A stretch of 64,000 bases of DNA from Roseivivax marinus (lineage in GTDB: Bacteria; Pseudomonadota; Alphaproteobacteria; Rhodobacterales; Rhodobacteraceae): the NCBI RefSeq assembly GCF_900109705.1, contig NZ_FOAI01000001.1, positions 62,001 to 126,000 of the forward strand, written 5' to 3'. A program made the translations under genes and the position numbers. The notes beneath the pieces are model-generated. The model saw nothing but the letters and a program-made list of their open reading frames with translations, made no database searches and had not been told where the DNA came from. Below are positions 47,144 through 55,834 of the stretch, in pieces (positions within the stretch are counted from its first letter, which is position 1; each line of letters opens with the position of its first letter).

Positions 47144-48520
47144 TCAGGACCAGTCGAAGAGCTTCTTCGCGGCCTTCGCGGTCTTTTCGGCGATCTCGTC
47201 CGCCTCGGCCTCGGTCAGGCAGAACGGCGGCGCGAAGCCGAGAATGTCGCCCTGCGGCATCGCGCGGCCGATCACGCCGTCTTCCAGCAGCAGGCCGGCC
47301 AGCAGCGCGCCTATCTTGTCGGACGCCTCGAAGAACTCGCGGTTGTCCTTGTCCTTCACGAATTCGACGGCGCACATCATGCCTTCACCGCGAACCTCGC
47401 CCACGTGCGGGTTGTCGGCCAGCGCCTCGGCCATGACCTTGTTGAAGTAGGCGCCGGTCTTGCCCGCGTTGGTCACGAGGTCGAGCGTGTCGATCAGCTT
47501 CAGGTTCGCAACGCCTGCGGCCGCGCCGATCGGGTGGGCCGAGTAGGTCCAGCCGTGGCCGATCGGCCCGTTCTCGTCCGTACCCTGCTCGAGCACTTTC
47601 CAGACCTTGTCGGAGATGATCGACCCCGACAGCGGTGCGTAGGCCGAGGTCAGGCCCTTCGCGATGGTCATGATGTCGGGCTTGATGCCGTAATGCTCCG
47701 AGCCGAACATCGAGCCCAGACGCCCGAAGCCGGTCACGACCTCGTCGGCGATCAGCAGGATGTCGTACTTGTCCAGAACCGCCTGGATCGCCTCCCAGTA
47801 GCCGGCGGGCGGCGGCACGATGCCACCGGTGCCCAGCACCGGCTCGCCGATGAAGGCGGCGATGGTGTCCGGGCCCTCGCGCTCGATCAGCGCCTCAAGT
47901 TCGGACGCGCAGTGCTGGGTGAACTGCTCTTCGCTCATCGACAGGTCGTCGCGGCGGAAGTAGTAGGGCGCCTCGGTGTGGATCACCTGGTCGAGCGGCA
48001 GGTCGAACTTCTGGTGGAACAGGTGCAGACCGGTGAGCGAGCCCGACACCAGGCCGGAGCCGTGGTAGCCGCGCCAGCGCGAGATGATCTTCTTCTTCTC
48101 GGGGCGGCCGAGGATGTTGTTGTAGTACCAGACCAGCTTGACGTTGGTCTCGTTCGCGTCCGAGCCGCCGAGGCCGAAATAGACCTTGGACATGTGATCG
48201 GGCGCGCGGTCGAGGATCATCTTCGACAGCGTGATCGAGGCCTCGGTGCCGTGGCCCACGTATGCGTGGTAATAGGCCAGCTCCTTCGCCTGCTCGGCGA
48301 TCGCTTCGGCGATCTCCTGGCGGCCGTAGCCCACGTTCACGCAGTAGAGGCCGGCGAAGGCGTCAAGCAGCTTGTGCCCGTCGCGGGTTTCGATGTGGCA
48401 GCCCTGGCCGGTCTGGATCACGCGCTGGGGCGCGTTGCCGCGGGCGAATTCCGCGAGGTGGGTCGAGGGATGGAAGAAGCTCTCCCGGTCCCACTGTTCG
48501 AGCATGTCGTTCTTGAGCAT
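47144..48520 (-). CDS. Class III aminotransferase of ectoine-catabolism type
   Basis: A 458-residue PLP aminotransferase (omega/putrescine-type family). It has the N-terminal FFHPSTHLAEFARGNAPQRV, LLIADEVVTGFGRLGSMFGS, and the PLP lysine in IMTIAKGLTSAYAPL. In Ruegeria-type clusters the gene after asnC and ssd is atf (doeD-like), which transaminates diaminobutyrate to aspartate semialdehyde; the position here is identical. Other amines such as putrescine are possible. Last gene of the leftward operon, ending near a terminator. Start ATG 48520. Confidence 0.88.
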   Translation of the reverse strand: MLKNDMLEQWDRESFFHPSTHLAEFARGNAPQRVIQTGQGCHIETRDGHKLLDAFAGLYCVNVGYGRQEIAEAIAEQAKELAYYHAYVGHGTEASITLSKMILDRAPDHMSKVYFGLGGSDANETNVKLVWYYNNILGRPEKKKIISRWRGYHGSGLVSGSLTGLHLFHQKFDLPLDQVIHTEAPYYFRRDDLSMSEEQFTQHCASELEALIEREGPDTIAAFIGEPVLGTGGIVPPPAGYWEAIQAVLDKYDILLIADEVVTGFGRLGSMFGSEHYGIKPDIMTIAKGLTSAYAPLSGSIISDKVWKVLEQGTDENGPIGHGWTYSAHPIGAAAGVANLKLIDTLDLVTNAGKTGAYFNKVMAEALADNPHVGEVRGEGMMCAVEFVKDKDNREFFEASDKIGALLAGLLLEDGVIGRAMPQGDILGFAPPFCLTEAEADEIAEKTAKAAKKLFDWS

Positions 48521-48613
48521 CGCAGGGCTCCTTTCGGTACTGGTCACGTCACGCGAGGGGCGCGTGGTGTCGGTCGTAGGGGAGGGCGGCGCGGCGGCCG
48601 CCCTGCCGCGGGG

Positions 48614-50098
48614 TCAGCCCCAGTCGCGGCACACGTACTTGATCTGGGTAAAGGCTTCGAGACCCTGACGGGCCCCTTCGCGTCCGAGGCCGGACTGCTT
48701 CATGCCGCCGAAGGGGATCGGCGCGCCGGTCACCTTGGTGCGGTTCACCGCGACCATGCCGAACTGCAGCGCCTTGGTCGCGCGGTAGATGCGGCGCGGG
48801 TCCTGGCTGTGGACATAGGCCACGAGGCCGTATTCGGTGTCGTTGGCGCGGCGCAGCACCTCTTCCTCGGTGTCGAAGGGGACCAGAGCCGCCACCGGGC
48901 CGAAGGTCTCCTCGTGCAGGATCGCGGCGTCCTCGGGCACGTCGGCCAGAACGGTCGGCTGGAAGAACAGCGGCCCGGCCGAGTGACGCTCGCCACCGCA
49001 GAGCAGCTTGGCACCCTTGTCCAGCGCGTCCTTCACATGCTCTTCCTGTTTCTTCACCGCCTTCTCGTTCATCAGCGGGCCGATGTCGGGATCGTCCATG
49101 CCGACGCCCACGCTCAGAGCTTCGGTGGCGGCAGTGAACCGCTCCACGAAAGAGTCGTAGATTTGGCGCTCGACATAGATGCGGTTGGCGCCGAGGCAGT
49201 CCTGGCCAGAGGTCGCGAACTTGGCCTTCATCGTTTCGGCCACGGCGTTGTCGAGGTCCGCGCCTTTGAAGACGATGACCGGCGCGTGGCCGCCCAACTC
49301 CATGATGAGCGATTTCACCGTGCCGGCGCACTGGCGATAGAGCAGCCGACCGACCTCGGTCGAGCCGGTGAAGGACAGCACGCGCACGCGCGAATCCTGG
49401 GTCCAGGGCTCGACGATGGTGGGGGCGTGGCCGGTGACGACGTTGAAGACACCCGGGGGCAGGCCCGCGCGCTCGGCCAGTTCGGCCAGCGCCAGCGCCG
49501 AAAACGGCGTTTCGGCAGAGGGGTGCGCGACCACGGTGCAGCCCGCGGCCAGCGCGGCGGCGGCCTTGCGCGTCAGCATGGCGGACGGGAAGTTCCACGG
49601 CGTGATGAGCGCGGCGACACCCATCGGCTCGCGCCACAGTTCGACCTCGGCGTCGGGCAGGTGGGACGTCACCCCCTCGACGTTCGGGCGGCGGGTCTCC
49701 TCGGCGTAGAACTCGATGAAGTCGGCGGCGTAATCGATCTCTCCCAGCGCCTCCGAGATCGGCTTGCCCTGCTCGATCACCATGATCCGGGCAAGGTCGT
49801 CCTTGTGCTCCTTCATCAGCTCGTACCAGCGGCGCAGCAGGCGCGCGCGCTCCTGCGGCAAGGTCACGGACCAGCTTGCGAAGGCGTCGTGCGCGGCGTC
49901 CACGGCGGCGCGGCTCTCTTCGGCCGAGAGGCTCGCGATCTCGCCAACCCACTCGCCATCGGCGGGGTTGGTGACGGCCACGGCCTCGCCCGAAGCGGCG
50001 CTCTGCCACTTGCCGCCGACGTAGGAGAAGTTGCGCACGAGCCGGGGATCGGCCAGCTCGGACAGCGGGGATTTCGGGAACGTGCGGTGCATGGTCAT
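48614..50098 (-). CDS. NAD(P)-dependent semialdehyde dehydrogenase (SSADH/DoeC-like)
   Basis: A 494-residue aldehyde dehydrogenase. The NAD site is GVAALITPWNFPSAMLTRKA, the general base Glu lies in MELGGHAPVIVFKGADLDNA, and the nucleophile Cys is in SGQDCLGANRIYVE. It resembles succinate-semialdehyde dehydrogenase GabD. Between an AsnC regulator and the aminotransferase it corresponds to ssd/doeC, which oxidises aspartate semialdehyde to aspartate in ectoine breakdown. A role in GABA degradation cannot be excluded. Confidence 0.92.
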   Translation of the reverse strand: MTMHRTFPKSPLSELADPRLVRNFSYVGGKWQSAASGEAVAVTNPADGEWVGEIASLSAEESRAAVDAAHDAFASWSVTLPQERARLLRRWYELMKEHKDDLARIMVIEQGKPISEALGEIDYAADFIEFYAEETRRPNVEGVTSHLPDAEVELWREPMGVAALITPWNFPSAMLTRKAAAALAAGCTVVAHPSAETPFSALALAELAERAGLPPGVFNVVTGHAPTIVEPWTQDSRVRVLSFTGSTEVGRLLYRQCAGTVKSLIMELGGHAPVIVFKGADLDNAVAETMKAKFATSGQDCLGANRIYVERQIYDSFVERFTAATEALSVGVGMDDPDIGPLMNEKAVKKQEEHVKDALDKGAKLLCGGERHSAGPLFFQPTVLADVPEDAAILHEETFGPVAALVPFDTEEEVLRRANDTEYGLVAYVHSQDPRRIYRATKALQFGMVAVNRTKVTGAPIPFGGMKQSGLGREGARQGLEAFTQIKYVCRDWG

Positions 50099-50229
50099 CG
50101 GGGACTCCTTGCGGGGTATGCCCGAAAACTGGACTGGAACTCTCAGAGAAGGGGACCAAAGATCATGGCCCCGGCAGAGGAATCCTCTGGCAAAGGCGCG
50201 ATTCGCAGGCCGCGCGGTCGCTCAATCGC

Positions 50230-50706
50230 TCAGTCGCGTTCGAGCAGCGACAGTGGCAGCGCGGCGGAGTCCTTCACGCGCTTGGTGACGATGTAGGTAT
50301 AGTAGCGCGCGAGCCCGATCCGCGCGTCGAGCAACCGGTCGATCAAGCGCTGGTAGGAGTCGATGTCGCGCGCCACGACCTGCATCAGGTAGTCGAAGCC
50401 GCCCCCCAGCGCCCAGACGAAGGTGATGTCCTCCTCGGCGCGCACGGCGTCCTCGAAGATGCGGAATTCGGACGCCTTGTGGCTCGACAACTCCACGGCG
50501 ACGAAGACGGTGACGTGCGGCCCGAAGGCCGCGAGAGAGAGCCGCGCGCCGTAGCCCTCGATGATGCCGGCGGTCTCCAGCTTCTTCAGCCGCTCCCACG
50601 CGGGCGTGGGCGACAGGCCGACCCGCGTGGCCAGCTCGGTCTTGGTGATCCGGCCCTCGGCGGCGAGGACGCGCAGGATCTGCAGGTCGCGCGCGTCCAG
50701 TCGCAT
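50230..50706 (-). CDS. doeX: Lrp/AsnC family regulator (DoeX/AsnC of ectoine type)
   Basis: A 158-residue Lrp/AsnC protein. HTH: TKTELATRVGLSPTPAWERL; RAM ligand domain from about residue 65, with the final DARIGLARYYTYIVTKRVKD. Lies 4 bp after eutC and before the SSADH gene, exactly where the AsnC/DoeX regulator sits in Roseobacter ectoine clusters. There it senses a pathway intermediate such as diaminobutyrate. The symbol rests on this context and the family. It would control this operon. Confidence 0.82.
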   Translation of the reverse strand: MRLDARDLQILRVLAAEGRITKTELATRVGLSPTPAWERLKKLETAGIIEGYGARLSLAAFGPHVTVFVAVELSSHKASEFRIFEDAVRAEEDITFVWALGGGFDYLMQVVARDIDSYQRLIDRLLDARIGLARYYTYIVTKRVKDSAALPLSLLERD

Positions 50707-50710
50707 GGCG

Positions 50711-51697
50711 TCAGGCCCGGACGAGGGTGCCGGCGTCACCCAGCCGCGCAGCGACGTGGGTCGCAATGGCGGTGTCCTGCGCGCCGGTGCCGGTGAGGTC
50801 CGCGATGGTCACGTCGCGCGGATCCCGCCGACCTGTGGCCGATCCGGTGACGATGGCGCCCAGTTCGGGCGGGGTGCCGCCAGCCCATGCGCCGCCCGCG
50901 ATGGCGCCGCGGAGTTCGCCCAGTTTCTCGGCCTGGCTCACGCGGTCGGCGACGTAAAGATCGGCCTGAGCGAGACACGCGGCCTCCAGCTCCTGCTTGC
51001 CCGCCTGGTCCGAGCCCATCGCCGTGATGTGCAGCTCGGGGTGCAGCCAGTCCGCCTTGAGCACCGGCTCGGTCGCGGGTGTCGTCGTGACCACCAGCTG
51101 CGAGCGGCGCACCAGCGTTTCGGGGTCGGTGCAGATCTCGGCCTCGATCTCCAGCCGTTCCTTGAGGTCGGCGGCGCAGGCGGCGGCCTTCTCGGGGCTG
51201 CGGCCCCAGACCAGCACCCGCTGGAATGGGCGGACGAGGTGCGCGGCCTCGATCTGCAGCCGCGCCTGCACGCCGGTGCCGATCACGCCCGCGGTGGTCA
51301 CGTCCGCTGGCGCGAGGTGGCGCGCGGCCACGGCGCCCGCGGCGGCGGTGCGGATGTCGGTAAGGTAGCCGTTGTCGAGGAACACCGCCTCGACCAGCCC
51401 TGTCTTCGCCGAGAAAAGGATCATCAGGCCGTTCAGCGAAGGAAGGCCCAGCTTGGGGTTGTCGAAGAAGCCGGGCGAGACCTTGATCGCGAAGCCGTCG
51501 AAGCCCGGGATGTAGGCGGTCTTCACGTCCACCTCGCCATGCGCGGCGGCGAGGTCCATGGACATCACCGGGGGCATCACCACGTCGCCGCGCGCGAGCG
51601 CGACGAACGCGGCCTCGACCACGTCCACGGTCTCGAGGTCGAGGCGCACGACCTCGCGCAATTCGGCCTCGGTCACGATGCGGATATCATGCGGCAT
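50711..51697 (-). CDS. eutC: Ectoine utilisation protein EutC (ornithine cyclodeaminase/mu-crystallin family)
   Basis: A 328-residue OCD/mu-crystallin protein. PPVMSMDLAAAHGEVDVKTA and LFSAKTGLVEAVFLDNGYLT precede the Rossmann region GVIGTGVQARLQIEAAHLVR; the end is VTIADLTGTGAQDTAIATHV. In (hydroxy)ectoine clusters this is EutC, thought to act with EutB in converting hydroxyectoine. Imine reductases such as BhcD of the beta-hydroxyaspartate cycle belong to the same family. It overlaps eutB by 11 bases and is followed after 13-15 bases by the AsnC gene start region. Confidence 0.82.
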   Translation of the reverse strand: MPHDIRIVTEAELREVVRLDLETVDVVEAAFVALARGDVVMPPVMSMDLAAAHGEVDVKTAYIPGFDGFAIKVSPGFFDNPKLGLPSLNGLMILFSAKTGLVEAVFLDNGYLTDIRTAAAGAVAARHLAPADVTTAGVIGTGVQARLQIEAAHLVRPFQRVLVWGRSPEKAAACAADLKERLEIEAEICTDPETLVRRSQLVVTTTPATEPVLKADWLHPELHITAMGSDQAGKQELEAACLAQADLYVADRVSQAEKLGELRGAIAGGAWAGGTPPELGAIVTGSATGRRDPRDVTIADLTGTGAQDTAIATHVAARLGDAGTLVRA

Positions 51698-52691
51698 AGG
51701 GGCGCCCTTCGATCACGGTGTCGCCGAGGGTGACGTCCTGCCCGGCCACGATGCGGGTGAACACGTCCATGTCGAGGTTGCGACCGGTCAGGATGGTGCC
51801 GGTCGGCCCGGTCAGATCGACCTTGCCGGCCTCGACGGCGGCCATGCCCACCACGCAGGCGCCCTCGGCGATCAGGCGTTCCTCGTGGTAGAGCATCTGG
51901 AGCGCGTGGTAGATCTCGGCCTCGGTCACAAGCACCACGTCGTCGAGCAGGTCGCGACACATGGAGAAGGTCAACTGGTTCTCCAGCCCGATACCGCCGC
52001 CGAGGCTGTCGGCCAGGCTCTCGACCTCCTCGACCTCGACGGGCTTGCCGGCCTTCAGGCTTTCGTACATGGCCGCGCCGCGGTCCATCGTAACGCCGAT
52101 GCAGCGAATGCCCGGGTTGATCGCCTTGGCCGCGGCCGCCACGCCGGCCGCGAGACCGCCGCCCGACAGCGGGATCAGCAGCGTGTCGAGTTCGGGGCAG
52201 CGGGCCAGCATCTCCAGCCCGATGGTGCCCTGTCCGGCGATCACCTTGGGGTCGTCGAAGGGCGAGATCGCGACAAGCCCCTCGTCACGTGCGAGCCGTT
52301 CACTCTCGGCGAAGGCGGCGTCCTGCGAGCGGCCGACGATCTTCACCTCGGCGCCCAGCGCGCGGATGCCCTCGACCTTCGGGCGGGGCACCAGCTCGGA
52401 CATGCAGACCACCGCGCGCACGCCCCGCTCCTGCGCGGCATAGGCGACGCCGCGGCCGTGGTTGCCGGTCGAGCAGCACGTCACCCCGGCCGCGTCGGGC
52501 GGCAGCGACGCCACCGCGTTCAGCGCGCCGCGCAGTTTGAACGCGCCGATCGGCTGGGCGATCTCGAGCTTGAGCCAGAAGGGATGGCCGTGACGACCTT
52601 CGAAGAACACGGACGGCACCATCGGCGTGGCGTCGGCGCGGCCCCGGATCGTCGCGGCGGCGGAGAGAATGTCGGCGAGAGTCACGGTCAT
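51687..52691 (-). CDS. eutB: Hydroxyectoine utilisation dehydratase EutB (threonine dehydratase-like)
   Basis: A 334-residue fold-type II PLP enzyme. The PLP lysine is in QPIGAFKLRGALNAVASL; CCSTGNHGRGVAYAA, PLSGGGLAAGVAAAAKAINP and LVTEAEIYHALQMLYHEERL follow. It lacks an ACT domain and differs from IlvA encoded at 33701. With EutC next to it, and AsnC/SSADH/aminotransferase downstream, it matches EutB, which is thought to dehydrate hydroxyectoine. A BhcB-like beta-hydroxyaspartate dehydratase is the main alternative. It is the first gene of the leftward operon. Confidence 0.82.
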   Translation of the reverse strand: MTVTLADILSAAATIRGRADATPMVPSVFFEGRHGHPFWLKLEIAQPIGAFKLRGALNAVASLPPDAAGVTCCSTGNHGRGVAYAAQERGVRAVVCMSELVPRPKVEGIRALGAEVKIVGRSQDAAFAESERLARDEGLVAISPFDDPKVIAGQGTIGLEMLARCPELDTLLIPLSGGGLAAGVAAAAKAINPGIRCIGVTMDRGAAMYESLKAGKPVEVEEVESLADSLGGGIGLENQLTFSMCRDLLDDVVLVTEAEIYHALQMLYHEERLIAEGACVVGMAAVEAGKVDLTGPTGTILTGRNLDMDVFTRIVAGQDVTLGDTVIEGRPYAA

Positions 52692-52819
52692 GCCCCGGAC
52701 TATGGGTCGGTCGGGGGGCGAAGGGAAGGGTGCGCGCCGATCAGTTCCACCGTTGGGGCAAATGCGGCGCGTGAGGTCAGATTGTCAGGCGCAGGTGACC
52801 AGCCCTTGCCCGGTTCCGG

Positions 52820-53350
52820 TCAGGCCAGCAGGTGCGCGGGGAAGATCCGCGCACTGTGTTCGGCAAGGTAAATCCGCAGCCACGGCGTGTAGAGGTCGGG
52901 CCTGGCCTCCACGTCGCGCATGAGCGCGTCGAGCGGCATCCACGCGGTCGCCACCACCTCGTCGGGGGCGGGCGACAGCGGCAGGTCGGCCGGCGCCTCG
53001 GCGGTGAAGAGGTCCACCACCTCGTGCTCGGTCAGTCCGCCGCCCACGTCGGCGCGGTACTCCACCACGTCGCGATGCGCGAGGGTCAGGCCCTCGATCC
53101 CCAGCTCCTCCGACAGGCGCCGCGCGGCGCAGGTGGCCGGGTCCTCGTCCCAGTGCGGATGCGTGCAGCAGGTGTTCGCCCAGAGGCCGGGCGTGTGGTA
53201 CTTGGACCGCGCGCGCTGCTGGAGGAGCACCGCGCCGTCACGCAGCACGAAGACCGAGACCGCCTTGTGGCGCAGTCCGCGGCGGTGCACCTCGAGCTTT
53301 TCCACGGGACGCAGCGTGCCGTCCTCCCAGGCGGGAATGGTGACGCTCAC
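52820..53350 (-). CDS. idi: Isopentenyl-diphosphate delta-isomerase (type I)
   Basis: A 176-residue Nudix-type IDI converting IPP to DMAPP for the phytyl/geranylgeranyl tail and carotenoids. Catalytic Cys lies in LWANTCCTHPHWDEDPATCA, the Nudix-like helix is RRLSEELGIEGL, and the Glu is in GGGLTEHEVVDLF. The GTG start at 53350 overlaps the bchP stop (GTGA), so it is translationally coupled to bchP. It is the last gene of the leftward photosynthesis operon. Confidence 0.95.
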   Translation of the reverse strand: MSVTIPAWEDGTLRPVEKLEVHRRGLRHKAVSVFVLRDGAVLLQQRARSKYHTPGLWANTCCTHPHWDEDPATCAARRLSEELGIEGLTLAHRDVVEYRADVGGGLTEHEVVDLFTAEAPADLPLSPAPDEVVATAWMPLDALMRDVEARPDLYTPWLRIYLAEHSARIFPAHLLA

Positions 53351-54525
53351 GTATGGGTCTCCGGCACCAGCCCGGCGAGGTGGCGCAGGTTCTTGAAGCC
53401 GATCTTCAGGTGCGCCAGCGGATTCGCGCGGACGAGCTTCTTGTTCATGTAGGCCTCGAAGGTCAGGCGCTGGACGTCGGGATCGTGGCACAGCGACACG
53501 AACCTCTCGCGCCGGCTGTCCGACCGGTAATAGGCGTTCTGCATGCTGGCCAAAACCCGGAAGACGGTCTTGTGTTCGCGCATGAAGAGCCGCCGGGCCA
53601 GCTTCAGGTCCGAGGCCCTGCCCGTGGACAGGCACGCCGCGCAGGCCGACGCCGCGGCGCGGCCCGCGACCATCGCGTAGTAAATGCCCTCGCCCGAGGA
53701 CGGGGCCACCACGCCGGCGGCGTCGCCGGCCAGAACCACGTCGCGGCCGTTGTCCCAGCGGTCGAGCGGGCGGAGCGGAATCGGCGCGCCCTCCTTCCGG
53801 AGCGTCTCGCACTGGGCGAGCCCTGTGGCGCGGCGCAGGTCGGCGGTGGCCGCCTTGAGGTCGGCCTCGCGGTGCTCGGTGCCCATGCCGACGCTCACCG
53901 TGTCGCCATGGGGGAAGACCCAGCCGTAGAAGTCCGGGCTGATGCGCCCGTCGTAGATCACGTCGCAGCGCGCGGGATCGAAGGACGGGTCCGCCTGCGG
54001 GGCCGCGATGATCTCGTGGTAGGCGAAGACCAGCGGGATCGCGTCGGCCCCGGGCACCTCGGCCTTGCCGACGCGGCTGTTCGCACCGTCCGCACCGATC
54101 ACCAGGCGGGTCGGAAGCGCGCGCTCCTCGCCGCTGGCTTTATCGCGGTAGATCACGCGGGTGGCCTCTTCGTCCCGCTCGATCCGCAGGAAGGTGCCGG
54201 TGGTGCGGATGGCGCCGGCGGACTCGGCGCGGGCGCGCAGGAAGGGATCGAAGTCCTTGCGGTCGACCATGCCGACGAAGCCGTTCTCGATGCTGATGTC
54301 CACGTGACGGCCCGTAGGCGACACCATCCGCGCGGTCGTGACCCTGGCCAGCAGTTGCTCGGGCCCGATGTCGAAATCCGCCATCAGCCGCGGCGGGATT
54401 GCGCCTCCGCACGGCTTTATGCGCCCGTCGCGGTCCAGCAGCGCGACACGGTGCCCCGAGCGGGCGAGATCCTCGGCTGCGGTGGCTCCGCAGGGCCCGC
54501 CCCCGATCACGACGACATCGAACAT
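53347..54525 (-). CDS. bchP: Geranylgeranyl reductase BchP
   Basis: A 392-residue flavoprotein that reduces the geranylgeranyl tail of bacteriochlorophyll a to phytyl in three steps. FAD fold DVVVIGGGPCGATAAEDLAR, then DGRIKPCGGAIPPRLMADFD, DGANSRVGK, and GDAAGVVAPSSGEGIYYAMV. Lies 25 bp after the ORF428 gene and overlaps idi. Its start has the ribosome site GGAGGGAGA. Confidence 0.97.
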   Translation of the reverse strand: MFDVVVIGGGPCGATAAEDLARSGHRVALLDRDGRIKPCGGAIPPRLMADFDIGPEQLLARVTTARMVSPTGRHVDISIENGFVGMVDRKDFDPFLRARAESAGAIRTTGTFLRIERDEEATRVIYRDKASGEERALPTRLVIGADGANSRVGKAEVPGADAIPLVFAYHEIIAAPQADPSFDPARCDVIYDGRISPDFYGWVFPHGDTVSVGMGTEHREADLKAATADLRRATGLAQCETLRKEGAPIPLRPLDRWDNGRDVVLAGDAAGVVAPSSGEGIYYAMVAGRAAASACAACLSTGRASDLKLARRLFMREHKTVFRVLASMQNAYYRSDSRRERFVSLCHDPDVQRLTFEAYMNKKLVRANPLAHLKIGFKNLRHLAGLVPETHT

Positions 54526-54550
54526 GGTCTCTCCCTCCGGCGGGCGGGCG

Positions 54551-55834
54551 TCATTCGCCCGGTTGCAGCATCGGGTCGGCAGAGCGGCCGCCCTCCATGA
54601 TCACGAGCGCCAGAAGCCCCGCTGCGACGAACAGCGCGGCCTCTACGGTAAAGACTGTGGCGAAGGCGGGCGCGTCGGTGGTCAGGCCGCGCATCGTGTC
54701 CACGGCGGCGGCCCCGGCCAGCCCGCCGAACCCCGCGGCGATGGCCTGCGCCGCGCCCCAGAGACCCATGCGCGTGCCCTCGCGCGCGCCGCGGCCCTCT
54801 CCGGCCAGCTGCATCATCGACCCGATGGCAGCGACCGCGAACATGCCGTTGAAGAAGCCCAGCATCACCGAGGCCGGCAGCACCGGCGCACCGGGGCCCA
54901 TCGGGCCGATCGCGGCAAGGGTCAGCAGCGCCGCGGCAGAGCCGAGACAGCCGGTCGCGACCCATGTCCGCAGCGATCCGAGCCGCAGTCCCGTCGCCAG
55001 CACGCCAACGGTCAGCATTCCGAGGAACACACCGCCGTTCTGGGCACCGGCGAGCTGCGTGGACTCGCCCGGCGTGAAGTCGAAGACGAGGCCCGCGTAT
55101 GGCTCGAGGATCAGCTCCTGCATGAAGTAGGCGACCATCGACAGGAAGACGAACAGCGTGAAGTTGCGCGCCTTGCGCTCGGCCCAGACCTCACGCAACG
55201 CGACCCGGAAGGGCGGGGCCTCGGGCTCGGGCCGCGCCTCGATGCCGCGCTCCACGCCCCATACCGCGACGATGGTCAGAAGCAGCATCGCGGCGGCGGT
55301 GGCACCCACGATGGTCATGAGGCGCGCCGGGCCGTATGGGTCGAGAAGCCCGCCGACCACGCCCGCGGTCACCGCGATGCCGAAGATCATCATCAGCCAC
55401 GTGATCGTAGCCGCCGCCGCCCGGCGGGCGGGCGCGGTCGCCGTGGCGAGAAGCGCCAGCAGCGATGTGCCCGAAGCGCCGACCCCCAGCCCGATCAGCG
55501 CATAGGAGACCACCGAGAGGGCGAGGCCCGCGCCGAGGCTACGCTCCAGCACGATGACGCCCGCCGCGGCGCCGAGGCCGCCGACGGCCAGCACCGCCAT
55601 GCCGCCGATGATCCAGGGCGTGCGGTTGCCCAGCGTGTCCGATCGGAAGCCCCAGGTCGGCCGTGTGATCTGGATGCCGTAGTGCAGCGCCACGAGAAAG
55701 CCGGGCAGGGTGGCGGGCAGCGCCAGCTCCACCACCATGAGCCGGTTCAGAGTCGAGGTCGTCAGCACCACGATGGCCCCGAGCGCGAGCTGCACGAGAC
55801 CCAGGCGGACGATGGAGAGCCACGACAGCGTCAA
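54551..55834 (-). CDS. PucC/ORF428 (Bch2) family major facilitator protein
   Basis: A 427-residue, 12-helix membrane protein of the PucC/LhaA/ORF428 group of the major facilitator superfamily. Members assist assembly of light-harvesting complexes or handle bacteriochlorophyll. N-terminus LSIVRLGLVQLALGAIVVLT; RPTWGFRSDTLGNRTPWI is the family loop. A TTG start at 55834 overlaps the bchG stop (TTGA) and gives a gene of exactly 428 codons, matching the name ORF428 used in Rhodobacter capsulatus. Sits between bchG and bchP, as in relatives. Confidence 0.93.
   Translation of the reverse strand: MTLSWLSIVRLGLVQLALGAIVVLTTSTLNRLMVVELALPATLPGFLVALHYGIQITRPTWGFRSDTLGNRTPWIIGGMAVLAVGGLGAAAGVIVLERSLGAGLALSVVSYALIGLGVGASGTSLLALLATATAPARRAAAATITWLMMIFGIAVTAGVVGGLLDPYGPARLMTIVGATAAAMLLLTIVAVWGVERGIEARPEPEAPPFRVALREVWAERKARNFTLFVFLSMVAYFMQELILEPYAGLVFDFTPGESTQLAGAQNGGVFLGMLTVGVLATGLRLGSLRTWVATGCLGSAAALLTLAAIGPMGPGAPVLPASVMLGFFNGMFAVAAIGSMMQLAGEGRGAREGTRMGLWGAAQAIAAGFGGLAGAAAVDTMRGLTTDAPAFATVFTVEAALFVAAGLLALVIMEGGRSADPMLQPGE

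Noticed and set aside
46985-50296. An open frame of over 1100 codons on the forward strand
   Set aside because: It lies antisense to the aminotransferase and SSADH genes, which have clear motifs; GC-rich codon bias opens the opposite frame. Its sequence has no domain and is Arg/His/Gly-rich.
52783-52800. TGT-N12-ACC between eutB and idi, resembling a PpsR site
   Set aside because: One half-site base differs, and it lies behind the end of idi, upstream of eutB, where photosynthesis control is not expected. Chance match likely.
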